Positions 1 through 6,290 of a stretch of 40,612 bases of DNA are shown here, one piece after another. A program made the position numbers and the translations under genes. The stretch is from CAZPAN01 sp964581165. GTDB lineage: Bacteria; Actinomycetota; Coriobacteriia; Coriobacteriales; CADBOM01. Each line of letters opens with the position of its first letter. Positions within the stretch are counted from its first letter, which is position 1. The stretch is taken from the NCBI GenBank assembly GCA_964581165.1, contig CAZOMM010000007.1:1-40612 (forward strand). The letters run 5' to 3'. The notes beneath the pieces were generated by a model. The model saw only the letters and a program-made list of their open reading frames with translations. It was not told the DNA's origin and made no database searches.

Positions 1-52
1 CACACGGTTCATACCCGTGGCGTCACTGGTTCGAGTCCAGTCACCGCTACCA
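1..52 (+). tRNA. tRNA with CAU anticodon (elongator Met or Ile2), 5' part cut off by window edge
   Basis: The sequence begins in or just before the anticodon arm. The anticodon stem cacgg/ccgtg (3-7 with 15-19) encloses the 7-base loop with CAT at 10-12. A T-arm actgg/ccagt (25-29 with 37-41) has the usual TTCGAGT loop. The 3' acceptor strand (42-48) is followed by an encoded ACCA ending at 52. The anticodon stem lacks the three stacked G:C pairs of initiator tRNA, so this is an elongator Met or an Ile tRNA read through lysidine modification. The missing D-arm and 5' acceptor strand prevent a firm choice. Confidence 0.85.
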
Positions 53-195
53 TTTTGGTCTAATTGCTCGTTAGTGGGCATGGATAAAGGAAAGGGGCCT
101 AAGGTCCCTCCTAAAATAGTAAGAATCGAAGAGCTAGCTAGCTAAAGACGTGCCAGTAGGCACGGGGAGTCTAGACTCTAGAAGGAGGAGCCAAT
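53..195 (+). promoter_or_regulatory. Leader of tuf with hairpin, palindrome and strong ribosome binding site
   Basis: This spacer joins the tRNA to tuf. It holds a 6-bp hairpin cgtgcc/ggcacg (149-154 with 159-164), a perfect 12-base palindrome gagtctagactc (167-178) and the Shine-Dalgarno sequence gaaggaggag (181-190), five bases before the ATG. No convincing -35/-10 pair is visible, so tuf may be co-transcribed with the upstream tRNA. The palindrome lies directly against the ribosome binding site and could influence its access, which is an inference. Confidence 0.4.
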
Positions 196-1398
196 ATGGC
201 GAAAGAGCATTTTGAGCGTACGAAACCACATGTTAACATCGGAACTATCGGTCACGTTGATCACGGTAAGACAACCCTGACCGCAGCGATTTCTAAAACC
301 CTTTCAGAAAATGATGGGTCTCATGGCAGCGCAACTGCCGACTTTACTGCTTTTGATGAGATCGACAAGGCTCCCGAGGAGCGCGAGCGTGGTATTACGA
401 TCTCTATTGCACATATTGAGTACGAGACCGACACTCGTCACTATGCACACGTAGACTGCCCAGGTCATGCCGACTACATCAAGAACATGATCACTGGTGC
501 CGCTCAGATGGATGGTGCAATTCTTGTTATTGCTGCAACTGATGGTCCTATGGCTCAGACTCGTGAGCACATTCTGCTTGCCCGTCAGGTTGGCGTTCCC
601 TACATCATTGTCTTCTTGAACAAGTGTGACATGGTCGACGACGAAGAGCTTGTTGAGCTTGTTGAGATGGAGACTCGTGAGCTTCTCACCGAGTATGGTT
701 TCCCCGGAGATGACACCCCGATTGTTCGTGGCTCTGCTCTTAAGGCCCTCGAGGGTGATGCAGAGTGGCAGGAGAAGATCTGGGAGCTCATGGATGCAGT
801 AGATAGCTACATTCCTATTCCTGAGCGCGACGTCGATAAGCCATTCCTCATGGCTGTTGAGGATATCTTCACCATCACTGGTCGTGGAACTGTAGCTACT
901 GGTCGTGTAGAGCGCGGCGTTATCCACATGAACGATGATGTCGAGATCGTGGGCATCAAGGAGACCACCAAGACTGTTTGCACTGGTGTTGAGATGTTCC
1001 GCAAGATTTTGGACGAGGCTCAGGCTGGTGACAACATCGGTGTCTTGCTTCGTGGAGTTAAGCGTGAGGAAATTGTTCGCGGTCAGGTTCTCTGCAAGCC
1101 CGGTAGCGTGACTCCGCATTCTGAGTTCAAGGGTCAGGTTTATGTTTTGACCAAGGAAGAGGGTGGACGTCATACTCCATTCTTCGATGGATATCGTCCT
1201 CAGTTCTACTTCCGTACCACCGACGTTACTGGTGTGGTTCATCTGCCCGAGGGCACTGAGATGGTTATGCCTGGCGATAATGTGGAAATTACTGGTGAGC
1301 TCATTAATTCCATCGCTATGGAGCAGGGTCTGCGCTTTGCAATCCGCGAGGGTGGCCGCACTGTTGGATCTGGTACTGTTACCGAGATTATCAAGTAG
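196..1398 (+). CDS. tuf: Elongation factor Tu
   Basis: EF-Tu is the GTPase that delivers aminoacyl-tRNA to the ribosomal A site in the cytoplasm. The 400-residue length is normal. The G1 motif GHVDHGKT lies at residues 19-26, the G3 motif DCPGHADY near 88-95 and the G4 motif NKCD at 143-146, followed by the two beta-barrel domains. The ATG has a strong Shine-Dalgarno sequence at 181-190. The gene lies before rpmG-secE-nusG, next to tRNA genes, rather than in the usual place after fusA, and there is no second tuf between fusA and rpsJ here. A GC-rich hairpin follows the stop codon. Confidence 0.98.
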   Translation: MAKEHFERTKPHVNIGTIGHVDHGKTTLTAAISKTLSENDGSHGSATADFTAFDEIDKAPEERERGITISIAHIEYETDTRHYAHVDCPGHADYIKNMITGAAQMDGAILVIAATDGPMAQTREHILLARQVGVPYIIVFLNKCDMVDDEELVELVEMETRELLTEYGFPGDDTPIVRGSALKALEGDAEWQEKIWELMDAVDSYIPIPERDVDKPFLMAVEDIFTITGRGTVATGRVERGVIHMNDDVEIVGIKETTKTVCTGVEMFRKILDEAQAGDNIGVLLRGVKREEIVRGQVLCKPGSVTPHSEFKGQVYVLTKEEGGRHTPFFDGYRPQFYFRTTDVTGVVHLPEGTEMVMPGDNVEITGELINSIAMEQGLRFAIREGGRTVGSGTVTEIIK

Positions 1399-1426
1399 TC
1401 ATACTACTTAGCCTTTATATCAAGGC

Positions 1427-1455
1427 GGGAACCCGGTTCTTAGAGCCGGGTTCCC
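1427..1455 (+). terminator. Stable hairpin after tuf, terminator-like without a T-tract
   Basis: A perfect 10-bp stem gggaacccgg/ccgggttccc (1427-1436 with 1446-1455) follows the tuf stop codon by 28 bases. No run of T follows it, so it may stabilise the tuf 3' end or terminate only partly rather than act as a classical intrinsic terminator. Confidence 0.6.
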
Positions 1456-1571
1456 TCATGATGGGGACACTACTTAAAGCCTGTGTCTTGTTTAATGATT
1501 CTTTGTTTAATACACATGTTAGAACGTTAATGGCCTAAAAGGCCGTTTGCTGTGTACTTAGCTTTAGGTCA

Positions 1572-1599
1572 TTGACGTTTTCATCATGTATTTGATAAG
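1572..1599 (+). promoter_or_regulatory. Candidate promoter for rpmG-tRNA-Trp-secE-nusG
   Basis: TTGACG (1572-1577) and GATAAG (1594-1599) are separated by 16 bases in the spacer between the tuf hairpin and rpmG. This would give a leader of about 45 bases. The -35 box is a 5/6 match to sigma-70-type consensus but the -10 box only 4/6. It is the best promoter-like pair seen in this spacer, and its use is inferred. Confidence 0.4.
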
Positions 1600-1650
1600 T
1601 TTCTCCGCGCTTGATTTTTAGCGCTGATTGTTCTTTTAATAGGAGGATAA

Positions 1651-1800
1651 ATGCGTACGTTGGTCACGATGGCATGCACTGAGTGTAAGCGCCGTAACTA
1701 TTCGACCAAGAAAAACAAGCAAAATAACCCTGATCGCATTGAGTTTAAGAAATATTGCAAGTGGTGCGGTCATCATACACTTCACAGAGAGACGCGCTAG
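1651..1800 (+). CDS. rpmG: Large ribosomal subunit protein bL33 (zinc-binding form)
   Basis: This is a 49-residue basic protein of the 50S subunit, reading MRTLVTMACTECKRRNY onward. Two CxxC pairs (CTEC near residue 9 and CKWC near 36) mark the zinc-binding C+ form. The length is exactly typical of L33. The start ATG follows aggagga (1641-1647). It sits immediately before tRNA-Trp, secE and nusG, the classical bacterial order rpmG-tRNA-Trp-secE-nusG. Confidence 0.95.
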   Translation: MRTLVTMACTECKRRNYSTKKNKQNNPDRIEFKKYCKWCGHHTLHRETR

Positions 1801-1827
1801 CGTTGTGAAGTAGGAGCTTGTAGATAT

Positions 1828-1904
1828 AGGCCAGTAGCTCCAATTGGTAGAGCGGCGGTCTCCAAAACCGTTTGTTGGGGGTTCGAGTCCCTCCTGGCCT
1901 GCCA
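1828..1904 (+). tRNA. tRNA-Trp (CCA anticodon)
   Basis: A complete cloverleaf can be drawn. Acceptor strands aggccag (1828-1834) and ctggcct (1894-1900) pair perfectly, followed by discriminator G and an encoded CCA. The anticodon stem gcggt/accgt (1855-1859 with 1867-1871) encloses CTCCAAA with anticodon CCA at 1862-1864. The T-loop contains TTCGAGT. Its location between rpmG and secE is the widely conserved position of tRNA-Trp. Confidence 0.97.
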
Positions 1905-1962
1905 TCTGCATCCTTATTTTTTTGCGACACAAATTGTTCAGATATTCACGAACGGATAACAC

Positions 1963-2502
1963 ATGGCAAAGCAAACGCGCGCAGAGCGAAAGAAGCAAAA
2001 CCTTAAAGCTGCAAAGCTCCATAGCAGCAATCGGGATACTGACAAGGATGAGTCTTTTGCCTCGGGCGATTCGGATACGAGCGATTCATCTGATGTAGAG
2101 TCAGGTGAAGTTTCTGTATCCGATACTGCTTCTACGGATTCAACAGATGAAGTTTCGGTAACTTCAAAAGAAGAAGCCAAAAAGCTTGCTAAAGCAGAAA
2201 AAGCTGCCGAAAAAGAAGCAGCTGCTGTTGCAAAGAAAAAGCAGAAGCGTGCCGAAAAGGAGCGCAAGGCTGCTGAGAAAGCTAGTAGACCCCCCAGAGG
2301 GCCAAAGTTCATTCACACTTTTGTAAATTACTTGCGCAACGTCAAGGTAGAGATGAAGAGGGTTGTTTGGCCCCCTAAGCGTGACGTTGGGCGTATGTTT
2401 GTAATCGTTCTTCTAGCTCTTGTTTTCTTTGGCGTAATTCTTTATGCAGTAGATTTTGCGGTGACGCCTTTGCTTGTTTGGTTCTCTGAGCTTGGAGGCT
2501 AA
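1963..2502 (+). CDS. secE: Preprotein translocase subunit SecE with long charged N-terminal extension
   Basis: SecE is the small membrane subunit that clamps SecY in the Sec protein-export channel. The conserved core occupies about residues 116-179: an amphipathic helix with VEMKRVVWPPKRDV, then one transmembrane segment at about 145-165. The protein is 179 residues, while single-span SecE is usually 60-80. The extra ~115 N-terminal residues form a basic start, a Ser/Asp/Thr/Glu-rich stretch (about 22-68) and a Lys/Ala/Glu-rich, probably helical stretch (about 69-108). The start ATG has only a weak ribosome binding site. nusG follows by five bases. Confidence 0.93.
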   Translation: MAKQTRAERKKQNLKAAKLHSSNRDTDKDESFASGDSDTSDSSDVESGEVSVSDTASTDSTDEVSVTSKEEAKKLAKAEKAAEKEAAAVAKKKQKRAEKERKAAEKASRPPRGPKFIHTFVNYLRNVKVEMKRVVWPPKRDVGRMFVIVLLALVFFGVILYAVDFAVTPLLVWFSELGG

Positions 2503-2507
2503 CTTAA

Positions 2508-3038
2508 ATGGGCAAGAGATGGTATGTGCTTCATACCTATTCTGGATATGAAAACAGGGTTAGAGATAACTTGCTTCATCGTATAGAGTCCATGGAGCTT
2601 GAAGATCAGATCTCGGATATTCAAATTCCCACTGAAGAAGTCACAGAAATCAAGGAAGGTGGTAGACGCGTTACCACCGACAAAAAGGTTTTTCCTGGCT
2701 ATGTTTTGGTGCGGATGGAATTAGATGATCATGTTTGGAGTGTTGTTCGCAATACTCCAGGTGTTACAGGCTTTGTAGGAGCCGAGGGTAAGCCTACTCC
2801 ACTACCTCGTGATGAATATCAAAAGATCATGGGTCGTAGCAGTCAGAGTGTTCCACGCAAAACTAGTACCGACATCGAGGTTGGTCAGGCAGTCAAGGTT
2901 GTTTCTGGTCCCTTGGAAGAGTTTGACGGTATCGTTAGCGAGGTTCTCCCAGAGGCTGGCAAGGTTAAGGTCATGGTTTCTATTTTTGGTAGAGGGACTC
3001 CGGTTGAACTTAGCTTTGACCAGGTAACAAAGGTCTAA
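2508..3038 (+). CDS. nusG: Transcription termination/antitermination factor NusG
   Basis: NusG binds RNA polymerase and modulates elongation, pausing and Rho-dependent termination, and couples transcription to translation. The 176-residue protein has an N-terminal NGN domain starting KRWYVLHTYSGYENRV, the conserved FPGYVLVRM segment, and a C-terminal KOW domain from about residue 125 to the end. The Shine-Dalgarno ggagg (2494-2498) lies inside the end of secE, so the two genes are translationally close. A strong terminator follows at 3045-3106. Confidence 0.97.
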   Translation: MGKRWYVLHTYSGYENRVRDNLLHRIESMELEDQISDIQIPTEEVTEIKEGGRRVTTDKKVFPGYVLVRMELDDHVWSVVRNTPGVTGFVGAEGKPTPLPRDEYQKIMGRSSQSVPRKTSTDIEVGQAVKVVSGPLEEFDGIVSEVLPEAGKVKVMVSIFGRGTPVELSFDQVTKV

Positions 3039-3044
3039 TTAGTT

Positions 3045-3106
3045 AATCGCATGTGATGTCCAGCAATAGGACGTAGCTGGTAGCTTCTCGCACATGCGAT
3101 TTTTTT
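3045..3106 (+). terminator. Intrinsic terminator/attenuator between nusG and rplK
   Basis: An 11-bp perfect stem aatcgcatgtg/cacatgcgatt (3045-3055 with 3091-3101) is followed by a run of seven T (3100-3106). The large loop contains a smaller hairpin gtcc/ggac. This has the form of a factor-independent terminator and separates nusG from the L11 gene, where many bacteria read straight through. Confidence 0.85.
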
Positions 3107-3141
3107 ATCGTCCATTTGATATTAGGAATTTTGGGAATTTT

Positions 3142-3161
3142 AGGCCGCCTTATGGCGGCCT
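3142..3161 (+). promoter_or_regulatory. Hairpin in rplK leader
   Basis: aggccgcc (3142-3149), loop ttat, ggcggcct (3154-3161) form a perfect GC-rich 8-bp hairpin 28 bases before the rplK start codon. No T-run follows. It may be part of the L11/L1 leader control structure, but no specific ribosomal-protein binding site was recognised. Confidence 0.5.
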
Positions 3162-3189
3162 GCTAAGCGTAGAAAGGGAAGTGTGGAAG

Positions 3190-3681
3190 ATGGCAAAGGC
3201 AGTAAGCGGCTTTGTTAAGCTTCAGATTGAGGGAGGAAATGCCAATCCAGCGCCTCCGGTAGGTCCTGCTCTTGGTGCCCAGGGCGTTAATATTATGCAG
3301 TTCTGCCAGGCTTTTAATGCAGAGACTCAGGACAGAGCAGGCACACTTATTCCTGTAGAAATCACTATCTATGAGGACAAAACCTTTAGCTTTGTCTGCA
3401 AGACTCCACCCGCTGCATTTTTGATTAAGCAGGCGCTTGGTCTTGAGCATGCTTCTGGTGAGCCGCATATCAATAAGGTTGGCGAGCTTACACGTGAGCA
3501 GCTTCGCGAGATTGCCGAGATTAAGTTCCCCGATCTCAATGCAAATACTATTGAGGCTGCAGAAAAGATCATTATGGGAACTGCTCGCTCTATGGGCATT
3601 AGGGTCGAAGGTGTCGCCGATACCGGCAAATATGTTACTCGTAGAGGCAACAAGCCAATTGCTATTCAGACCAACTACTAA
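3190..3681 (+). CDS. rplK: Large ribosomal subunit protein uL11
   Basis: L11 forms part of the GTPase-associated centre of the 50S subunit. The protein starts MAKAVSGFVKLQIEGG, with the proline-rich NPAPPVGPALG segment and C-terminal rRNA-binding domain. The ATG at 3190 is chosen over an in-frame ATG at 3094 because homologous sequence begins here and the earlier one lies in the terminator. The 163-residue length exceeds the usual ~141: about 22 extra C-terminal residues follow the normal end near GIRVEG. Confidence 0.96.
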   Translation: MAKAVSGFVKLQIEGGNANPAPPVGPALGAQGVNIMQFCQAFNAETQDRAGTLIPVEITIYEDKTFSFVCKTPPAAFLIKQALGLEHASGEPHINKVGELTREQLREIAEIKFPDLNANTIEAAEKIIMGTARSMGIRVEGVADTGKYVTRRGNKPIAIQTNY

Positions 3682-3691
3682 TTTGGCTCTG

Positions 3692-3720
3692 CCTAAAACG
3701 TTTAAACGTTTGATTTTAGG
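3692..3720 (+). promoter_or_regulatory. AT-rich hairpin between rplK and rplA
   Basis: cctaaaa (3692-3698) pairs with ttttagg (3714-3720) around an internal palindrome aaacgtttaaacgttt. It lies just after the rplK stop codon, in a 218-base spacer before rplA that also contains gaggccg and cggcggcc segments able to pair imperfectly. It is terminator-like or a processing element, without a clear T-tract. Confidence 0.4.
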
Positions 3721-3899
3721 GCTTTATCCCCTTGTTTTAAGTGTTAGCTAGTCAGTAAAGCAACTATCTTTTAGCTATAACAGGTCGAGGCCGTTTTGCG
3801 TGCCGCTTTTTGAGTTTGCATTTAGGGCTCGCATCGGCGGCCTGTTTAAATGTGTGGAAGGGCCGGCATGGCTCGTGATTTACCACTAAGGAGAATTAC

Positions 3900-4601
3900 A
3901 TGCCAAAGTATGGAAAAAATCTTCGTAATGCCAAGGCTAAGGTTGAGGACAAACTTTACGCCCCTTATGAGGCACTAAAGCTATTAAAAGAAATTAGCTT
4001 TGCCAAGTTTGACGAGAGCGTTGAGCTTCATATGCGCCTTGGAATTGACACTCGTCAGGCCGATCAGCAGCTCCGTGGATCGATCTCGCTTCCCAATGGA
4101 ACTGGCAATGCGGTAAGGGTTGCTGTGTTTGCCGAGGGTGACAAGGCTCGCGAGGCTGAGGCAGCTGGTGCAGATATCATCGGAAGCGATGATTTGGTGC
4201 AGGATATCCAGGGCGGTATGCTTGATTTTGATGCTGCTGTTGCTACTCCCGATATGATGTCTAAGGTTGGTCGTCTTGGTAAGATTTTGGGACCTAGAGG
4301 CCTCATGCCAAATCCAAAGCTTGGTACCGTAACCAATGATGTCGAAAAGATTGTCAAGGAGCTCAAGGCTGGTCGTGTTGAGTATCGTGCCGATCGTTAT
4401 GGAAACATCCATGTGCCTATTGGTAAGGTTTCGTTCGAAGAGTCTTCTTTGTTAGAAAACTATGCGGCTTTGGTAAACGAAATTTTGCGTGTTAGGCCAG
4501 CCGCTGCTAAGGGTCGCTATGTCAGATCGATCACTCTTGCTTCAACTATGGGTCCTGGCATACACATTGATCCTTCTGCGGCCATCGAAGCTACCGATTA
4601 G
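3900..4601 (+). CDS. rplA: Large ribosomal subunit protein uL1
   Basis: L1 builds the mobile stalk at the ribosomal E site and in many bacteria represses its own operon. The 233-residue length is typical. The conserved block GRLGKILGPRGLMPNPKLGT lies near residues 121-140, followed by the KAGRVEYRAD segment. The ATG follows aaggaga with good spacing. It is separated from rplJ by a 402-base leader that carries its own control elements, so L1-L11 and L10-L12 may be differently expressed. Confidence 0.97.
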   Translation: MPKYGKNLRNAKAKVEDKLYAPYEALKLLKEISFAKFDESVELHMRLGIDTRQADQQLRGSISLPNGTGNAVRVAVFAEGDKAREAEAAGADIIGSDDLVQDIQGGMLDFDAAVATPDMMSKVGRLGKILGPRGLMPNPKLGTVTNDVEKIVKELKAGRVEYRADRYGNIHVPIGKVSFEESSLLENYAALVNEILRVRPAAAKGRYVRSITLASTMGPGIHIDPSAAIEATD

Positions 4602-4617
4602 TTGATTGAGCTAGATG

Positions 4618-4670
4618 AGCTTCCTTTAGCTCCTTTAGCTCCCCTTGACTTCTCTTAGCTTCCCTTAGCC
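4618..4670 (+). repeat. Short imperfect pyrimidine-rich tandem repeat after rplA
   Basis: About five degenerate copies of AGCTYCCYTT, 9-10 bases each, run from just after the rplA stop codon toward the L10 leader; a longer unit in the middle includes TTGACT. The sequence looks like slippage-derived tandem duplication. The first 120 bases of the rplA-rplJ spacer hold nothing else recognisable. Confidence 0.6.
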
Positions 4671-4724
4671 TGATTCATTTATCTGGCTACGCATTTTTAT
4701 CTTGCGATACATAGCTTTTGTGGG

Positions 4725-4910
4725 AAACTCCCAAGGTGCAAACGAGCAAATTGGGAGTTTGCAAAATTAAATAGAGCATTCAACTGCCCAAGACAGCCGG
4801 TGCCATTTGGCTTAATTTTCTTAAAGGAAGGCCTGCCGAGGTGGTCGATCTTTTTAGTGCCTAGCACATCAGACGGCCTCCGCTGGACAGTGGAGGCTGC
4901 TTTATTTGTA
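4725..4910 (+). promoter_or_regulatory. Ribosomal protein L10 leader with attenuator hairpin
   Basis: The leader matches the known L10(L12)4-binding mRNA leader. The hairpin aaactcccaa/ttgggagttt (4725-4734 with 4751-4760) is followed by caagacagccggtgcc (4789-4804) and ggcctgccgaggtggtc (4830-4846), the two strands of the conserved L10 recognition element. A 9-bp hairpin gcctccgct/agtggaggc (4876-4884 with 4889-4897) followed by tgctttattt resembles the attenuator. The likely logic is that excess L10-L12 binds the leader and favours termination before rplJ. Recognition is by memory of the consensus. Confidence 0.75.
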
Positions 4911-5003
4911 ACAGGCATCGCTTTTAGATGAATGTTACAAATGACGGCTTCTGGGTCTGCTCAAAGGATTGGATCCGATTAGCCGTAAAGGAGGTGTAAC
5001 TTA

Positions 5004-5522
5004 ATGGCGAATATTGAAAAGCAAGAAAAAGTTCGCAGCATTGTTGAGGATCTTAAAGAGTGCTCTGCGGTTTGGATTGTTGACTACAGAGGTTTAACTG
5101 TTAAAGAAACTGAGCAATTGCGCAGCAATATTAGAGAGACTGGCGCAACAGTAAAAGTTCTTAAGAACACTCTTACCAAGCTTGCTTTAGAAGAGCTTGA
5201 ATTACCAACACTTGACGATGTTCTTAACGGACCTTCGGCCTTTGTTTTTGCCAAGGACGATCCTGTTCCTTCCATGAAGGCTCTCAAAGACTTTTGCAAG
5301 GCCAATGACAATTTGACCTTAAAAGGCGGAATCATGGATGGCCGTGCAGTGGATGCTGCACAGATGGAGGCGATTGCCGAGCTGCCTTCGCGCGAAGAGC
5401 TGCTTTCTATGCTCCTTCGTACAATGCAAGGTCCTGCGACCGGACTTGTTCGTGTTCTCAATGGCCCAATGGAGGCTTTTGCAAGGGCAGTCAATGCCAT
5501 CAAAGACACGAAGGCTGCCTAG
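5004..5522 (+). CDS. rplJ: Large ribosomal subunit protein uL10
   Basis: L10 anchors the L7/L12 stalk to 23S rRNA. The 172-residue protein begins MANIEKQEKVRSIVEDLKE and contains the typical VDYRGLTVKETEQLR and VLKNTLTKLA segments, with the C-terminal helix that binds L12 dimers after about residue 130. The ATG is preceded by aaggaggtg (4988-4996). Expression is probably controlled by the leader upstream. Confidence 0.97.
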   Translation: MANIEKQEKVRSIVEDLKECSAVWIVDYRGLTVKETEQLRSNIRETGATVKVLKNTLTKLALEELELPTLDDVLNGPSAFVFAKDDPVPSMKALKDFCKANDNLTLKGGIMDGRAVDAAQMEAIAELPSREELLSMLLRTMQGPATGLVRVLNGPMEAFARAVNAIKDTKAA

Positions 5523-5533
5523 CAGCATAGGTG

Positions 5534-5555
5534 GCCAACTGATTTTAAAGTTGGC
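5534..5555 (+). promoter_or_regulatory. Hairpin between rplJ and rplL
   Basis: gccaact (5534-5540) and agttggc (5549-5555) pair perfectly with an 8-base loop, followed by aaatttt. The hairpin sits in the 162-base rplJ-rplL spacer. In other bacteria, elements in this spacer help raise L12 output to four or more copies per L10. That role here is inferred from position. Confidence 0.5.
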
Positions 5556-5684
5556 AAATTTTAAGTTGCTAGATTTTAGCTTAGCAAATGTTGTAAATAC
5601 CCAGCGTGCTACTAAAGAGTCATGTTTGGGTGATGAGCTGAGCGCTGCTTAAACATAGCGCTTTGATAAAGGGAGATACTAAAA

Positions 5685-6065
5685 ATGGCTGTTAGTAAAG
5701 AAGAGATTATTGAGGCTTTAAAAGAAATGCCCGCCCTAGAGCTTTCTGAGCTCGTAAAGGAACTTGAGGAAGTCTTTGGCGTATCCGCTGCTGCTCCTGT
5801 AGCTGTTGCTGCTGCACCTGCAGGTGGCGATGCTGGTGCCGCAGAAGAGGAGAAGACCAGCTTTGATGTTAATCTCGAGGGCTTTGGTGACAACAAGATT
5901 GCTGTTATTAAGGCTGTTCGCGAGCTCACCAGCCTTGGTCTTAAGGAGGCTAAAGAGGTTGTCGAGAGTGCTCCCAAGGTTGTTCTCGAGGGCGTTGATA
6001 AGGATACTGCCGAGGCGGCCAAGACCAAGCTCGAGGAGGCCGGTGCTGCCGTAACTCTCAAGTAG
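5685..6065 (+). CDS. rplL: Large ribosomal subunit protein bL12 (L7/L12)
   Basis: L7/L12 is the multi-copy stalk protein that recruits and activates translational GTPases. The 126-residue protein has the N-terminal dimerisation helices (MAVSKEEIIEALKEMPALEL), an Ala/Pro/Gly-rich hinge at about 38-55, and the C-terminal domain with NKIAVIKAVREL and GLKEAKEVVE. The ATG follows a gggaga ribosome binding site. Confidence 0.98.
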   Translation: MAVSKEEIIEALKEMPALELSELVKELEEVFGVSAAAPVAVAAAPAGGDAGAAEEEKTSFDVNLEGFGDNKIAVIKAVRELTSLGLKEAKEVVESAPKVVLEGVDKDTAEAAKTKLEEAGAAVTLK

Positions 6066-6185
6066 CTCTTTGGATGATGTGGGGCTGTTGATGATTCATG
6101 CCCCGATAGTTGTTGAGCTTGAGCTGGATCTTGTTTTGTTGAACATGCCTAGCTCAAGCCGACATAAAAAGACATAGATCCTTTT

Positions 6186-6236
6186 ACAGATTCCGGTCAG
6201 CGAGGCATGTTGATCGGAATCTGTATTGTGTATACT
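6186..6236 (+). promoter_or_regulatory. Hairpin overlapping a candidate extended -10 promoter before rpoB
   Basis: acagattccg (6186-6195) and cggaatctgt (6215-6224) form a perfect 10-bp stem, extendable to about 14 bp with one wobble pair. Directly downstream lies TGTGTATACT, an extended -10 box with TATACT at 6231-6236. TTGATC (6210-6215) lies 15 bases upstream of it and is part of the hairpin. It could be both the end of the L10-L12 transcript and a promoter for rpoBC. Another inverted pair, gcttgagct/agctcaagc, lies just upstream. Confidence 0.45.
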
Positions 6237-6290
6237 CGTAATTTGCGTGATTTTACACACCCTTGTTTTTTCCATCTAGGAGGCTACGTG

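Noticed and set aside
304..1242. 312-codon open frame on the minus strand opposite tuf
   Set aside because: It mirrors the codon pattern of tuf, has no recognisable protein sequence or ribosome binding site, and lies wholly inside a certain gene.
1636..2022. Minus-strand open frame across rpmG and tRNA-Trp
   Set aside because: It overlaps two certain genes and reads through a tRNA, so it cannot be a real protein gene.
3094..3189. Longer L11 start at 3094
   Set aside because: The added 32 residues come from the terminator and leader hairpin and do not resemble L11.
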